This document shows, one piece after another, positions 45,731 to 57,699 of a stretch of DNA of 64,000 nucleotides. The stretch lies in the NCBI RefSeq assembly GCF_023159225.1, contig NC_063170.1, positions 29,352,301 to 29,416,300 on the forward strand, read 5' to 3'. The notes under the pieces are model-generated. The model did no database searches, had not been told where the DNA came from, and worked only from the letters and a program-made list of their open reading frames with translations. How positions within the stretch are numbered: position 1 is the first letter of the stretch; every line of letters starts with the position of its first letter. Both the position numbers and the translations under genes were made by a program. This stretch comes from Perognathus longimembris pacificus (taxonomy: Eukaryota; Chordata; Mammalia; Rodentia; Heteromyidae).

Positions 45731-45968
45731 CAAAGGCAGACGGTGAGACGGAGACCAAGTCTGTGAACACTGTATATGTGCTTGATACATTTTATATTGC
45801 ATATGTGTCTACCTGACCTAGACAAGGGATGGAAAAACAGGTTGTAAGATATCACAAGAAATGTACACACTGCCCTACTATGTAACTGCACCCTCTTTGC
45901 ACAACACCTTGTAAAAAAATTTATGTTCAATTAATAAAAAAAATAAAAATAAAAAAAGAATAAAAAAC
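45731..45968 (+). terminator. L1 3' UTR, poly(A) signal and A-rich tail
   Basis: The 3' UTR is about 200 bp, with CTTGATACATTTTATATTGC and a G/A-rich stretch near 45,735-45,760. AATAAA at about 45,933 is followed by an impure (A)n tail with AATAAA and AAAAAG repeats. Confidence 0.8.
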
Positions 45969-46219
45969 GAATTCTTTTCAGGGTGGTAGTAAAAAAAACC
46001 CTTGCAAATTATTATTTAAAAAATGTTTCTTGCTTCCACTTGAAATTTTTGTTTCCTTAGGTATATTAGTGGGTAATGTCTCAAGAGCCTGAGTCATGTA
46101 TCTGTCGCCAGAGCCTTGCCTGCATGTTCTTGTGCTTTTTAGTAAGTTTTCTTTTTTTAGTAATTTAGTTATTTTTAACTTTTTGGTTATTTATTATTTT
46201 ACAAATAAGATCTCCTATT

Positions 46220-46375
46220 ATGTCCATGATTCTGTGATTTATTCTGCTTGCATGGCAAGGATCACAGGCCTGTATTGCTATTTCCAAATTTTATTGAGTG
46301 ACATGTGGATCTCATGAACATTTTTGTCTAGGCTAGTGGGATTACAGGCAGAGACCCCACACCTGGCTTATAGTA
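46220..46375 (-). mobile_element. B1-like SINE remnant
   Basis: Antisense words TTGTCTAGGCTAGTGGGATT and ACAGGCAGAGACCCCACACC resemble a decayed B1-like head. Confidence 0.45.
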
Positions 46376-46379
46376 AACA

Positions 46380-47190
46380 TCAAGTATTGTTTACCTATAA
46401 GGTTAATGAGTAGTTTTCTTTGTTGTAATACATTTTTGAAAATACAGGTCTCCCTTTCACTTTTACTCTTGGGTAAATGGTACTTCCTTTGACTAGAAAG
46501 CCATAGTTTTTTTTCCCCTTGCAAATGACCTGTTCCTGTAGAACAGGGCTAGAGAAACTTTTTCCTGCCAAGGGCCATTTGGATCTATATAGCATCATTT
46601 GCAGGCTATACAAAATGATCGATTCAGGCAGCCAGTGAGAAGCATATACTGTCCTGTCATGTATCAATTGATTTTTAAGGGCTTCATTTGGTCTGACAGA
46701 TTGGGAACAAAAAGATCTTACAGTATAGAGAGTTAGAAAATATGATAATGCTGCTTTTCTAAACATATACATTTAATGTAGGAATGTCAATAGGGAATAT
46801 TGAAGTAGAGCTAGACAAGCATCTAATGAAGTGGAAGTTTCTGCTAGTCTAGGATTTGCATTTTAAACTTAGAAAATCCATTGTAACCGATATCTTTTTA
46901 CCTAGGCTAAGTTAGCTTTCTTCACTGGATAATTACAATTTATTTAGAGTTGGCCCACATAGACTGATATAATCAGATTAGAAAAAAGTTTACCATCTGT
47001 CCAGAATGTCTTTTGAAGTATAAAAGACCTGGTATCTGAGAGTCAGTGAGTTTAGCTAGTCTTAGCATAATTAAAAGAACAGTGCTAAAACAGTGCTTTG
47101 TGAATCTTAATGTGAGACTTAATTTCTAGTATTTATAAACTTCCAAGGGCCAAGTGGAAGGATTCTTGTAACCATTTAATACTATTTTTT
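46380..47190. other. No gene recognised; possible old DNA transposon remnant
   Basis: 46,540-46,640 (CTTTTTCCTGCCAAGGGCC, then GCAGGCTATAC) recalls old hAT-type repeats, but not clearly. The rest is unassigned. Confidence 0.3.
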
Positions 47191-47191
47191 A

Positions 47192-47432
47192 TTTGCTGTG
47201 CAGTGCTGTGTATTGAACTCAGGGACAAGTACTCTATGATCAAGCTAAATTCTCATCTCACTTGCTGTTACTTGCAAGTATCTTCCCTGGCTTGCTGTAC
47301 TACTTGAGCCACACTTCCAATTCAGCTTTTTGATAGTTAATTGGAGATAGAAGCTCATACCTGACTTGGTTTCAAACTCTATACTTCTTGAGAAGCTGGG
47401 ATAACAGGCATAAGCCATCAGTACCCGGCTGC
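47192..47432 (-). mobile_element. B1-like/ID-like dimeric SINE
   Basis: Antisense copy, diverged: GTGTATTGAACTCAGGGAC, AATTGGAGATAGAAGCTCA and GGCATAAGCCATCAGTACC. Confidence 0.75.
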
Positions 47433-48384
47433 TTTTTCTATTTTTTTAAAATTGATGGTAAATTCATGTAGGACAAAATGAACCACATTAAAGTATATAA
47501 TTTTGTGATGCTTTGCATGATTGCAATGTGAAAATTTATACATTAACATATTAAAATTCCTTTTTTTTAACTAAGTGCTAAATTAGTAACTGATATCCTT
47601 TCTGCAAACTGCTTCTGTTGAGTTAAAGATGTTTACAAAATGCATCAAAATGTTCATGGTCTATAGCTTCTTAATGTTCAACTAACAAAATAGGAGTCAG
47701 GGAAATAGATTGGTACCTAGTGAATATTTCTCTCCCATATCTTTAAATGCTTCAAACAAGCTATGTAATCTATAGAGTAAACAACTTCTTTCACAGGAAA
47801 TCAATTGATAAATTGTTATTTAAGTCACCCAGAGATCTAAGATTAATCATTCACATCGCAGAATGTTAAAGAGTATAATTATATATGTAACATATTATGA
47901 TATTAAAATTTCTTATTAGTCTGAAGATGTCAGTGTCAAGTATGTCACATAAAAAGTTTTTCCTACTTTAAAAGCAATGTTCCAAACTTACATAACTGCT
48001 CATTATATTAATGATAATTATTTTTGAAACTTCCTATTAAAACAAATTAGATAGCTGTATGACACTTCTTACCACATCGCTATATTTATTTTTATTTTTT
48101 TTAATCTCCCAGACTGAAATAGAGCTTCTTGCTATGTAATATTTCTGAGCTTTTTCCAATGTATAAATTTCCTATTTTCTTGACAGTATAGAAATTATGA
48201 GCCTAGTTGTTACTCATCTCAGAACCAACCTTGATCAAAAAAAGCTCAGGGCAGGACCAAAGTCTCAGGTTCAAGCCTTGTGACCAACAACAACAAATTA
48301 CAGAAAAATACATAAAAGTGTGATTATTGAGAGTATTTAATAGCTGAATTTTCTGAATTTTAAAATCACAGCAACCAATTTCTT
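47433..48384. other. No gene recognised
   Basis: AT-rich unassigned DNA. Confidence 0.4.
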
Positions 48385-48628
48385 TTATTTCTTTATTGTC
48401 AAAGTGAAGTTGAAGTACAGAGGGGTTAAAGTTTCATACATAAGGCAGTGAGTACATTTCTTATCCAACTTGTTACCTCCTCCCTCATTTTCCTCCCTCC
48501 TGCCCCCTCCCCATTTACCTCTACCCTTGAGATATACAGTTGGTTTACACCATATAGTTTTGGAAGTATTGCTTTTGTATTGGCTTGTCTTTTTATCCTT
48601 GGTCTTTCAACTTTGATATTAGCAACCA
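48385..48628 (-). mobile_element. L1 3' UTR fragment
   Basis: Antisense, closely resembling 35,650-35,875: GTACAGAGGGGTTAAAG, CATACATAAGGCAGTGAG, AACTTGTTACCTCCTCCC and GGAAGTATTGCTTTTGTA. Confidence 0.75.
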
Positions 48629-48899
48629 ATTTCTCAAAAGTAGCTTAGATAAACTAGAGACCACAGAGACAATCACCCAGAGTTCTTTGTGTGGGCACAC
48701 ACACATGCACACACTCTCTCTCTCCACAGGGAATCAAGGAGTCTGTAATGAAAGCTGCAGTTTACCTCTTTCCTATTATTTTTTAGCACAAAAATCAATG
48801 AATAAGAACAGGGTTGCCTTTCTTAAACCCACATATAGCATGGCATTCATCACTGTACAAAGACTTTAATTAATTTAATTGCTGTCTAATGAAATGTTC

Positions 48900-49145
48900 T
48901 TTTAGACTTCAGGGTGGGAAGGCAGCCAGGGGGCTTGAACTCAGAGCCTAGATGCTGCCCTTGAGCTTTCCTGTCTATGGCTAGTGCTATACCACTTGAG
49001 CCACAGCTCCACTTCCAGCTATCATTGTAGTTTAGTGGAAATGAGTCTCATAGACTTTTCTACTGGGGCTGGCTTGAACCACAATCCTCAGATCTCAGCT
49101 TCCTGAGTAGATAGGATTACCGGTGTGAGCCACCAGCTCCTGGCA
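48900..49145 (-). mobile_element. B1-like/ID-like dimeric SINE
   Basis: Antisense copy: GGGGGCTTGAACTCAGAGCC, CTTGAGCCACAGCTCCAC and ATTACCGGTGTGAGCCACC. Confidence 0.85.
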
Positions 49146-50510
49146 TTTAGACATTTTTAAGACCCCTCATGTGTGCACTCTGCCAAGTTTTTCCTTATTG
49201 TTCATGCTTTAACACCACCTCAAACCCAGTGTTGTGTCCCAGAATTACCAATTGCTCACTAGACCATCTCAAATTCTACCTTTGGGGCTCTTCTTCCTCC
49301 TGCCAGACAGGATGTGTTTAAATACTGCCTAGATCCCTAGTTGGAGCACAAATGTAGTGTATTTTCCATCTGAATTTTCTTTATGGGGGTAGTTCTCCTT
49401 TTCCACTAGACTTTAACTTCCATGGTGTCTTTCCTTGTACTTGGTATTAGGGACATGTTCAAGATACACTGGTACAGATAAAAAGGAAACTTCAGTTGAG
49501 CTCGCACATCCCATCTGTCTGAGCCCCCACAGGGGTCCTACAACCCTCAATCATTGCCAGTGTATCCATCCTGACCTTGCCCAAAAGATTAGTAGAGTCT
49601 GGGTTTCATGGGACAATGAATAGAGCAATGCCCACATCCATATTCCAACTACCTGTATCCATTACAGTATGTCTTCAGTAAAGGAAAAATAGACTCACTG
49701 GTTCTAGGGTTCATCTTGATGATTCCATTAAGAAGGAAAGTGTCAGTACCCGCCCAGGCTCACCATGCCTTGCATTCTGAGTGTCAGCTTAAGAGACATG
49801 GGAGCCAGGGCTGACTCTGGACCACCTGGCCTGGCTTAGATTCCCTATCAGTGAGTGAACTCTGTTACCATTGGTCTTGTTAATAGTCATGACCTTCAGG
49901 TTTCAGTTGACTCTCAGTGAGGCTCATGAATCTCAACCCAGTATAAAAAGGCAGCAATGAGTATGAAGTCTGAGTTAACTTTCTGTTAACTCCAAGCTGA
50001 CCAGAAAAACCACCTCCATCTTTCTGGAGTTTCCATGCTTCCCTCCTGTAGGACTGTCTCCTGATCTCTGGTGTGTATCAGCTGCTGTATGTCATCGCTA
50101 TATCTCTGGGGCATCTTTCTGATACTTGATTACTATAGTATAAGCAGGAGAAAAAAATAATATTTTACAAGGCTGCTCACATCTCTATCCATCTGCATTC
50201 ATCACATTTCAGTTTCTTTCTCAAGTTGTTAGCCTTCCTGGAGGTATTTTTTTGGAAGGACAGCTTGGTCTCCTGTCAGCTGGGAAATTGGAAATCTTCT
50301 TCTCTTCCAGTTTAGAAAAAGTATCTTTCTAGATGTTTTTGGTTCCTAGAAATATGAATATACAAATTCCTTATCCTGACCTGCATCTTCATTCCTCTGC
50401 TAATACAAATAAGCAGAGGGACAATTAAGAAAATGATTGCTGCAGGGAGAAAAAGAGATGAAAAAGTAAATACAAAAGACAAGGAGTGTAGATCAAGATA
50501 TCAATGAGAC
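49146..50510. other. No gene recognised
   Basis: May hold a small L2/MIR-like remnant near 49,400-49,440 (ACTAGACTTTAACTTCCATG). A TATAAAAAGGCAG word at 49,942 is the only promoter-like string and has no gene behind it. Confidence 0.35.
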
Positions 50511-50511
50511 A

Positions 50512-50745
50512 ATGGGAGCCAGTGGCTCATGCTTGTAATCCTAGCTACCCAGGAGGCTGAGATCTGAGGATCCTGGGTTGAAACCAGCCAGGCAAGAAAG
50601 TCAGTGAGACTCATCTCCAATTAACCTCCAGAAAATGGAAAGTGGAGCTGTGGCTCAATTAGTAGCATGGTAGCCTTGAGCAACAGAAAATCTTAAGACA
50701 GCACCCAGGCCCTGAGTTCAAACCCCACAGACTGACAAAAAAAGA
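50512..50745 (+). mobile_element. B1-like/ID-like dimeric SINE
   Basis: Sense copy with all parts: GTGGCTCATGCTTGTAATCC, AGGAGGCTGAGATCTGAGG, GGAGCTGTGGCTCAATTAG, CCTGAGTTCAAACCCC and an A-rich end. Confidence 0.9.
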
Positions 50746-51106
50746 CAGCACTAAGGTCTCAGCCAAAGCTCCTAACAAGCCATGGAATCTTATAAATGAA
50801 ACCTAAGTAGAGCCTTCTGGCCTACAAGTATAATTTGCAGCAATTTTTCTTAGACTTGGCATTTGCCAGTACTGGAATTTCTCAGCCTTTCTTATGCTTA
50901 TTCATAGTAATTTTATAGTTTGTCTTAGCAGTTTAGAACTATCACATTTTATGCCATTTCTCAATATAGACATGTGCATTGTTTTCTTTCTTCAAATCTT
51001 TAAAACTCACATTTATCACTTGCATATAAAAGGATAATTACTGGAGTGACAATATTAAAGTTTATGATAGAACACAATAAATTGGGAGTTTTAGAGTACC
51101 TATGAG

Positions 51107-51315
51107 CCTGGGGATATGGCCTAGTGGCAAGAGTGCCTGCCTCTTATACATGAGGCCCTGGGTTCAATTCCCCAGCACCACATATACAGAAAATGGCCAG
51201 AAGTGGCGCTGTGGCTCAAGTGGCAGAGTGCTAGCCTTGAGCAAAAAGAAGCCAGGGACAGTGCTCAGGCCCAGAGTCCAAGCCCCAGGACTGGCCAATA
51301 AATAAATAAATAAAC
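51107..51315 (+). mobile_element. IDL-Geo-type SINE with (AATA)n tail
   Basis: Sense copy close to consensus, with tail AATAAATAAATAAATAAAC at 51,297-51,315. Confidence 0.93.
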
Positions 51316-51446
51316 ACGATTTGTTATTGAGCTCCTTTGACTCTTTATAAGCAAAATAACTCTTTTCCTGCATGCGCGATGTAATCCTTAACAATGAACA
51401 TCCATTGTCAGTGATAATAGCCATCATTGGCCTGTTCTCTCCACAA

Positions 51447-51448
<2 letters not shown>

Positions 51449-51485
<37 letters not shown>

Positions 51486-51488
51486 GTG
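51449..51488. repeat. (TG)n microsatellite
   Basis: About 20 TG units with one CG interruption at 51,481. It directly precedes a SINE and may be its expanded tail complement. Confidence 0.95.
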
Positions 51489-51732
51489 AGATCATGTCCG
51501 TGTGTGTCTGTCTGCTCTTAGGGCTTGAAATCAGGCCCGGTGCACTTTCTCTTCTTTTTGATCCAGGTTAACGCCCTACAACTTGAGCCCATAGCTTTAC
51601 TTCTGGCATTTTGGGTAATTTTAATGGAAATAAATGTGTCACAGACTTTTCATCCCTGGGGCTATCTTTGAACATAGATCCGAAGATCTGAGAAGTTAGG
51701 ATTACAAGTGTCAGCCACCAGCACCAGGCTAT
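51489..51732 (-). mobile_element. B1-like/ID-like dimeric SINE
   Basis: Antisense copy, diverged: GGGCTTGAAATCAGGCCC, ACTTGAGCCCATAGCTTTAC and GTGTCAGCCACCAGCACCAG. Confidence 0.8.
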
Positions 51733-51849
51733 AGATTATTTTATATACTTTTGTAGTATAATTAATGATGCAATGGGCAAGTCTGTGACTATAATTTTGA
51801 GTCACTTGCCTCTATAGACTTTTTTGGGGAGAGTTACTATTCCTCCTAC

Positions 51850-52620
51850 ATTTATAGGCTTGCACTGTGAATTCTTCTTCTGCTCATCCCTTAAGCCCAA
51901 CATTTTCCTCGGCCCTTTGCCCTGGGTATGTCCTTTCCCCACTGTCTTCGGGTGACCTCATGTAGCCATGTAAGTCTTGAGTGTCATCTCACTCCACTTT
52001 TGAGTGTGTATACAGTTGTGGCTCCCTGACATAGCTCGAAATCAGGCAAATCCCCACCCACATCCTCATCTGCAGTATCACCTGTTTTAAAAACCTCCTC
52101 TTTTATGCTGTTTACTATTCCCTCTACAAGCCTTCCATTCTAAGAAATACAAACCTAGGGCCAGTCTCCACTTGTCATTTTCCATCAAAACCACAAATCT
52201 TTGCCTTCGAAATGTGCATTTTAGTCTTGCAAATTCTTGTGTTGTAAGAGCCCTTGAAACTATTGGTTTAACATAGCCCTCGCTTTAGGACACAGTTGCA
52301 CAATGAGATCACTGTGGCCTCCCCCTAATGCCTGTCACTGGCTTTCCTCATGCTGTACCAGCCTCCAGTACCATTCACCTGGCCCGGAAAGTCCTCCGTA
52401 GTTCTTCTGACCCCACATGAGCTGCACATTTTCTTAGATTTGTAGGCCCTCTCTTTCATTACCTTCCTAAGGCTTACACATGCTGCCGCCTGCTTATCAC
52501 CTCCCACTTCCCCACTGGGTTTTGAACTCTAGGAACTTGGAGCTCTGTTCACCATTCAATCCCCAGGGCCTAGCAGAGAAAACACTCACATACTTCCTAA
52601 ATTGTGTTGAGTGTTCGACT
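51850..52620 (+). mobile_element. LINE-2 remnant (tentative)
   Basis: Composition and words fit the 3' part of L2: CTCATCCCTTAAGCCCAAC, CCACACCCTCATCTG-like runs, and the end GGAACTTGGAGCTCTGTTC with CCAGGGCCTAGCAGAG. No preserved coding frame. Confidence 0.5.
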
Positions 52621-52889
52621 GTTTTTAAGCTTTCTAATATTTAAACTGTATGACACGTAGAAAAGAAAATGATCACAAATCCATCAATTGCATAATGAGA
52701 AAATTCTGGAATTAGAAGCCTAGGATGATATTTCTGGATCTTTCCTTGCCTTGTTGAATTTTCTGACCATAATGTAATCATATAATACTCATCATCATGG
52801 ATAATGCAATCAAAATAACAATCTCGTCCTGAATTTATGGTCTCTAAATAGTGGGAAGCAATTTTGTGAATTAGTTGTGCAAGACTGCT

Positions 52890-53100
52890 TTGAGCCTGGA
52901 TGCTAGTGGCTCAGGAGGCTGAGGTCTGAGTATCAACATTTGAAAAGTCTGGAAGAGTCATATCTCTTATTTATTGCCCCATACTAAAAGCCAGGAGTGA
53001 AGCTGTGGCACCAGTGCTAGAAGGTTAGCCTTAGTCACAAAGCTCAGGGACATTGCCCAGTCCTTGAGGTCAAAGCCCAGGCCTTGCACAAGCAAAAAAG
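52890..53100 (+). mobile_element. B1-like/ID-like SINE, diverged
   Basis: Sense copy: GGCTCAGGAGGCTGAGG, AAGCTGTGGCACCAGTGCTA and GCTCAGGGACATTGCCCAG. Confidence 0.7.
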
Positions 53101-53304
53101 ATCCCTTTAAGGTACAATTACATCATTTCTTCTAGAGGATGGGGGTTTAACTCCTATGTGATACTGTAGAAATGACAGTGCTCAGGTGGTCACCTACTAT
53201 TCAGATTGTATCAGCATGACTCATGAAGTTCCCTCAGGCAGAATATGTACTATATAAGGTAGCCTATAATATACACGTTAATGTCTATTTCTTAAGAATT
53301 CTGA

Positions 53305-53565
53305 AGGTTAGTGCTGATGACTCACACCTGTAATCCTAGCTACTCAGCAGGCCAAGATCTTCGGATTGTGGTTTGAAGCCAACTCATGCAGGAAAGTCTA
53401 TGAGGCTCTTATATCCAATTAACCAGAAAAACAAACAAACAAACAAATACACGTGGCATGTGGTTGGAAGTGGTAGAGTGCTAGCCCTTATTGTAAAAGC
53501 TCAGGGACATCACCCAGGTCCTGAGTTCAAGCCCCATAACTAAAAAAATAAATAAAAGAATTAAA
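53305..53565 (+). mobile_element. B1-like/ID-like dimeric SINE
   Basis: Sense copy: GATGACTCACACCTGTAATC, CTACTCAGCAGGCCAAGATC, an internal ACAA repeat (53,429-53,448), GGTAGAGTGCTAGCC and CCTGAGTTCAAGCCCC. Confidence 0.85.
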
Positions 53566-54005
53566 AATATTTTAGGGTGAAAATATGTGCAAATTATTTC
53601 AGCTTATTCCTAAATTCTTCCATCTTGATATTCTGAAGATACTCTTTTCTTCTTCCCACATCTACTCAAACCATCTGTGTACCAGGCAAAATTTCTGAAA
53701 TGTAAAACCAACTGAAATATGTCCATAGTGTTTATTCAGAAAGGACTGTAATGATGATGGGGGGTGGTAATGGTACAGCTCATAGAAGAACTCAATTCTG
53801 TGTGAATACCTAAGGAAATCTGGACATTCTGGCCATGAGCTTATGCTAAGGATTCAGCTCCAGCGCTTTGCAAACTCCTGCAAGCAGCGTGGGATGCCTA
53901 CTGCTCTAAGATGGGGTTCACTACTATTACAAGTGGAAAAAGTAGAATTTTTTATGCAACTTGCATTTTACCTCTCCATATATCAGTCTTTAAAAATATT
54001 GAAAA
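53566..54005. other. No gene recognised
   Basis: Unassigned; a 69-codon frame at 53,843-54,052 looks like chance. Confidence 0.4.
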
Positions 54006-54007
54006 CA

Positions 54008-54180
54008 GGACACTGGTGCCTCATGCCTGTAATTTGCGCCAAAAGTCAATGACCAATTAACCACTAAAAAGCTGGAAATGGAGCATTGGCTCAATTGGGA
54101 TAGATTGCCCTCCTTGAATGAAAAACTAAGGGATAGTGCCCATGCCTAGTTAAAACACCAAGACAAGAAAATAATTAAAA
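54008..54180 (+). mobile_element. B1-like/ID-like SINE, internally deleted
   Basis: The sense head GGTGCCTCATGCCTGTAATT jumps to the linker CCAATTAACCACTAAAAAGC, so the middle of the left monomer is missing. The right monomer and A-rich end follow. Confidence 0.75.
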
Positions 54181-55505
54181 TTATTTACCATTAATTAACA
54201 CTAGCATCTTAGGAAACATTTCCTTTGAATGTTCCCAGCTTGTACCATGAGTGTTACTTTTATACCAGTTTGAAAAGTAGACATTCTTAAATGTTGCAGC
54301 TCAGGATAAGAATCCTTCCACATGTCCTATTTTTACTTTGCTACATGTAAACTTCCACATCCCTTAGGAAATCTTTGCTCTAAGCTTCTACAAGGTAGTT
54401 ATTTTCCTGGTTAATGTCATTGAGAAAAACAAAACCTGAGTCCCCAAATGAAGATTTCCTGTTTGAGGAAAAGAATCTTTCTAAGTGATAATTACCTGTG
54501 CACTTCACTTTTTCAATTAAATTAGCAAGCCAAATCAAGTTAAAAACATTGATTTCATGGGGGGGGGGAAGAAGGGCAATTGAAAATCACACAGCAAGCT
54601 GATGGACACACTCAAATCTATATATAGGGAGTGGCTTATTTATACATTCAACTTCAAAATATTTGAAAGGCCTACCATGTGTGCTGCTAAAAGACTCTTA
54701 GAATTATTTTGCTAGATAATTCTGTTCCCAGTGACATGATGATTTCTCACCACTAATCAAGATTCTGATCCACATAGACTCCTTTTTTGTATCTGTTTTT
54801 GTTCTTTGTTACATAAATATGAGGTTTATATATAAAATTTGGACTAAATCGAGCGAATGAGTCACAGATGGAAAGAGGTTGGCACATTAGTATCTAATAA
54901 CATTTTAAACTCATATTCTGTAGTAAAACAAAAGCAAATTGTACACATCTGTTTTCCACCTTGTAGCATTTCTGAGATTGTGCACAGTCTGTGTGTAAAG
55001 GACTTTTTACTTAGGGAGAAGAAAAAGAGGATACAGGTCACCTCAATACTAGCCAGCTATGTCATAGCTTTATCAGATAGGTTTGGCAAAACAGGGGTGA
55101 GATTTCCTCTGATTGGCTTCCTTAGAAATCACTGCACTAAAAAAGGAGACTCAAAGACCGGAGGGCTGAGGAATGTCTTTATATTATGAATCTAACTTGA
55201 TTGCTTTTCTTAAAAAGAAAAACATACCCCTAATATGGGGGGAGGGGGAGAGAAAAAGAAAAATATCCCTCAAGCTAATAAAATTTAAAACTTAAGAAAC
55301 GTTGTGACCTTTCCTAAAAATATCTTCCATAATAGAATTCGATGGGAAGAGAAGAAAGGGAGGAAAGGAGTCTAGAGAGACTTGAGTCCATGTATTGCAG
55401 TGGTTGGTGTTTGTTTGTGTAATAAACATGTTCTGTGTATGTGTGATTTTTAATTAGGACAAAAAGTATCACTGTCATATGTTGCTAAAAAAGAAATGGA
55501 GCCAT
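54181..55505. other. No gene recognised
   Basis: Includes a G9 run (54,560-54,568) and a G/A-rich stretch near 55,236-55,262. A 110-codon frame (54,857-55,189) has no recognisable features. Confidence 0.4.
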
Positions 55506-55506
55506 G

Positions 55507-55579
55507 GGGCTGGGAATATGGCCTAGTGGCCAAAGTACTTGCCTCGAATAGATGAAACCCTGGGTTCGATTCCTCAGCA

Positions 55580-55665
<86 letters not shown>

Positions 55666-55778
55666 GCCAGAAGTGGTGCTGTGGCTCCAATGGCAGATTG
55701 CTAGCCTTGAGCAAAAAGAAGCCAGGGACAGTGCTCAGGCCCTGAGTTCATGGCCCAGGACTGGCAAAAAAAAAAGAA
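55507..55778 (+). mobile_element. IDL-Geo-type SINE with internal (TA)n expansion
   Basis: The sense element is split by a pure (TA)n array of about 39 units (55,582-55,660), placed exactly where the family has CACATATACAGAAAA between the two monomers. The right monomer resumes as ACAGCCAGAAGTGGTGCTG. Confidence 0.93.
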
Positions 55779-56814
55779 AAGAAATAGAGCCAAAGCAGTC
55801 TTCCTTTGTTAACTCCAATGAGGAGAGGTTACTGAAATACAAATCTTTAAATATGTCTCCCCCATTTTGCTTGGCTAAATAATGCCAAACCACTTTTCTG
55901 CTCTAAGTGGTTGTGTGAACTATCAAGTTCTTTTGGAAAAGTTACGTGACAGAAGTGCTAGCTGCAGAGTGTGACCATGAAATGTTCATGTTACAAAAGA
56001 CAGATTTCCAGCCTCCATTTCAGCAAGCACTCCTGAAACAGGAGATCTGAGAGACACCTCATGATTAGGCAGAGAATATTTGGCCATGTGTATGGTAAGA
56101 CTTTTTTGTGAGGCAAACTCCATTTATTCCAAGACATACTCTGATCTGACTGAAAAAAACCCTTCCCATTTTTTCTTGTCTAAAGGAGAATTAATTACAT
56201 GTGTTGTGTGTCCTCAGTTGCAAACTGAGCTGCTTAAGACATTTTCCACAAAGATCTAAAATAGTAACTTAGATGGAGATCAGAGGGAAGTGTCTTTGGG
56301 TTGGGACAACTGGCATGATGCCTTCCGTAGCTGTGCTGAAAACAAGGGAGTCTGGGACATGTTAGCAAGCACCCATCTGTTCCATAATCTACAGAAAGAG
56401 TCAAGTGCTCCTGGGTTGAGATTTGGTCAGGAATACCAAGGGATCTTTCCCCCTAGAGTAGGGCTAACTAGACACCATAGCTGAAATATAACGTCCAGCT
56501 GGCTCTTGGTATGTCCTCGCCCTTCTTCAGCCTTCAGAGTGCTAGGGAAGCCTCCCAAAGAACCAGACATCTCTAATACTCAGTACTGAATCAGGAAGAC
56601 TTGAATAGTGCTCTACTCATTGTAGGATCTCACCCTTGTTCAATGTGGTCTTAGATGCATTGGATAATATAAAAGGAGGGATCCAAAGCTGCTCTGCTGC
56701 TTGTTCCATGAGGTGTCAGGGTTTCTTCTTTTGTTGATCTCAATTAGTTTTCCACCATGACGTCTGTTAGCAAAGCAAGGGGCTCTTCTCTGAATTTCTC
56801 TGTCCTCTGGGCTG
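55779..56814. other. No gene recognised
   Basis: A TATAAAAGG string lies at about 56,670, in front of the satellite; discussed among findings as a possible LTR promoter. Confidence 0.35.
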
Positions 56815-57680
56815 TTGAATCCTATCCTTTTCTGTCCTGCTCTCTCCTGTCCTATTCTATCCGTTCCTCTCCTATCCTGGTCTCCCCTATCCTATCCTAT
56901 CCTTTCCAGTCCTTCTCTCTCCCATCCTCTCCTATCCTTTCCTGTTCTATCCTGCTCTCTCCTGTCATCAACTGCCCTATCCTGCCCTGTCCTGCCCTGT
57001 ACTGCCCTGTCCTGTCCTCTACTGCCCTGTCCCTCCCTGTCCTATCCTAGTCTATCCTAGCCTAGCTCTGTTTGTACTATTGTACTATTGTGCTATTGTA
57101 TTATTGTACTATTGTACGCGATCCTGCTCTCCTATTCTATGCTTTCCTCTCCTCCTATCATATCCTATCCTTTGTTGTCCTGCTCTCTCCTATCTTATCC
57201 TATCCTTTCCTGTCCTATCCCACTCTCTCCTATCCTTTCCTGTCCTGTCCTGCTCTCTCCTATCTTCTCCTATCCTTTCCTGTCCTATCCTGCCCTGTCC
57301 TGTCCTGTACTGCCATGTCCTGCCTTGTCCTATCCTAGTCTAGCCTAGCTCTAGTTGTACTATTGTAGTATTGTACTATTGCACTATTGAACTATTGTAC
57401 TATTGCACTATTGCTTACGACCCTGCTCTCTCCTACTCTATCCTTTTCTTCTGTCCTATCCTATCCTTTGCTGTCCTGCTCTCTCCAATCCTATCCTTTC
57501 CTGTCCTATCCTGCTCTCTCATATCCTTTTATGTCCTGCCCTGATCTCTCCTATCCTCTCCTGTCCTGTCCCACACTCTGCTATCCTCTTCTGCCCTATC
57601 CTTCCCTATCCTTCTTTGTCCTGTCCTCTCCTGTCCTGTCCTGCCCTGTCCCATCCTAGTCTAGCCTAGCCTAGCTCTAG
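56815..57680. repeat. C/T-rich pentamer satellite, first half (TCCTA/TCCTG units)
   Basis: About 865 bp of TCCTA, TCCTG, TCCTT and CTCTC pentamer variants on the plus strand. Three blocks of about 250-330 bp each end with CCTAGTCTAGCCTAGCTCT-type sequence (57,041; 57,333; 57,652). The first two ends are followed by TACTATTG repeats (57,074-57,117 and 57,357-57,415). Long frames through it (up to 97 codons, rich in Leu, Ser, Pro, Cys) exist only because the pentamer is open in all plus frames. Confidence 0.95.
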
Positions 57681-57699
57681 ATCTAACTGAGGAATCTGT

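Larger units (their letters stand above)
39486..45968 (+). mobile_element. Full-length LINE-1 (about 6.48 kb)
   Basis: The element has all parts: a GC-rich 5' UTR (39,486-40,693), ORF1 (40,694-41,734), a spacer of about 170 bp, ORF2 (41,904-45,730, one frameshift), a 3' UTR and an A-rich tail (45,930-45,968). It starts GGAAGTAGAGAAAGATGGCG, which carries the AAGATGGCG word of a YY1 site, a known feature at the start of several mammalian L1s. The 8-bp word GAATTCTT flanks it at 39,478-39,485 and 45,969-45,976, a likely target duplication. Few disablements and a full length point to a recent insertion. Confidence 0.95.

Noticed and set aside
49942..49955. TATAAAAAGG-like promoter string
   Set aside because: No open frame, exon signal or conserved context behind it.
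54857..55189. 110-codon plus-strand frame
   Set aside because: Isolated, no domain or promoter evidence, length possible by chance in 64 kb.
56757..57669. Overlapping frames of 80-97 codons rich in Leu, Ser, Pro and Cys
   Set aside because: They come from the pentamer repeat, which has no stops in any plus frame. No start context or independent motif.
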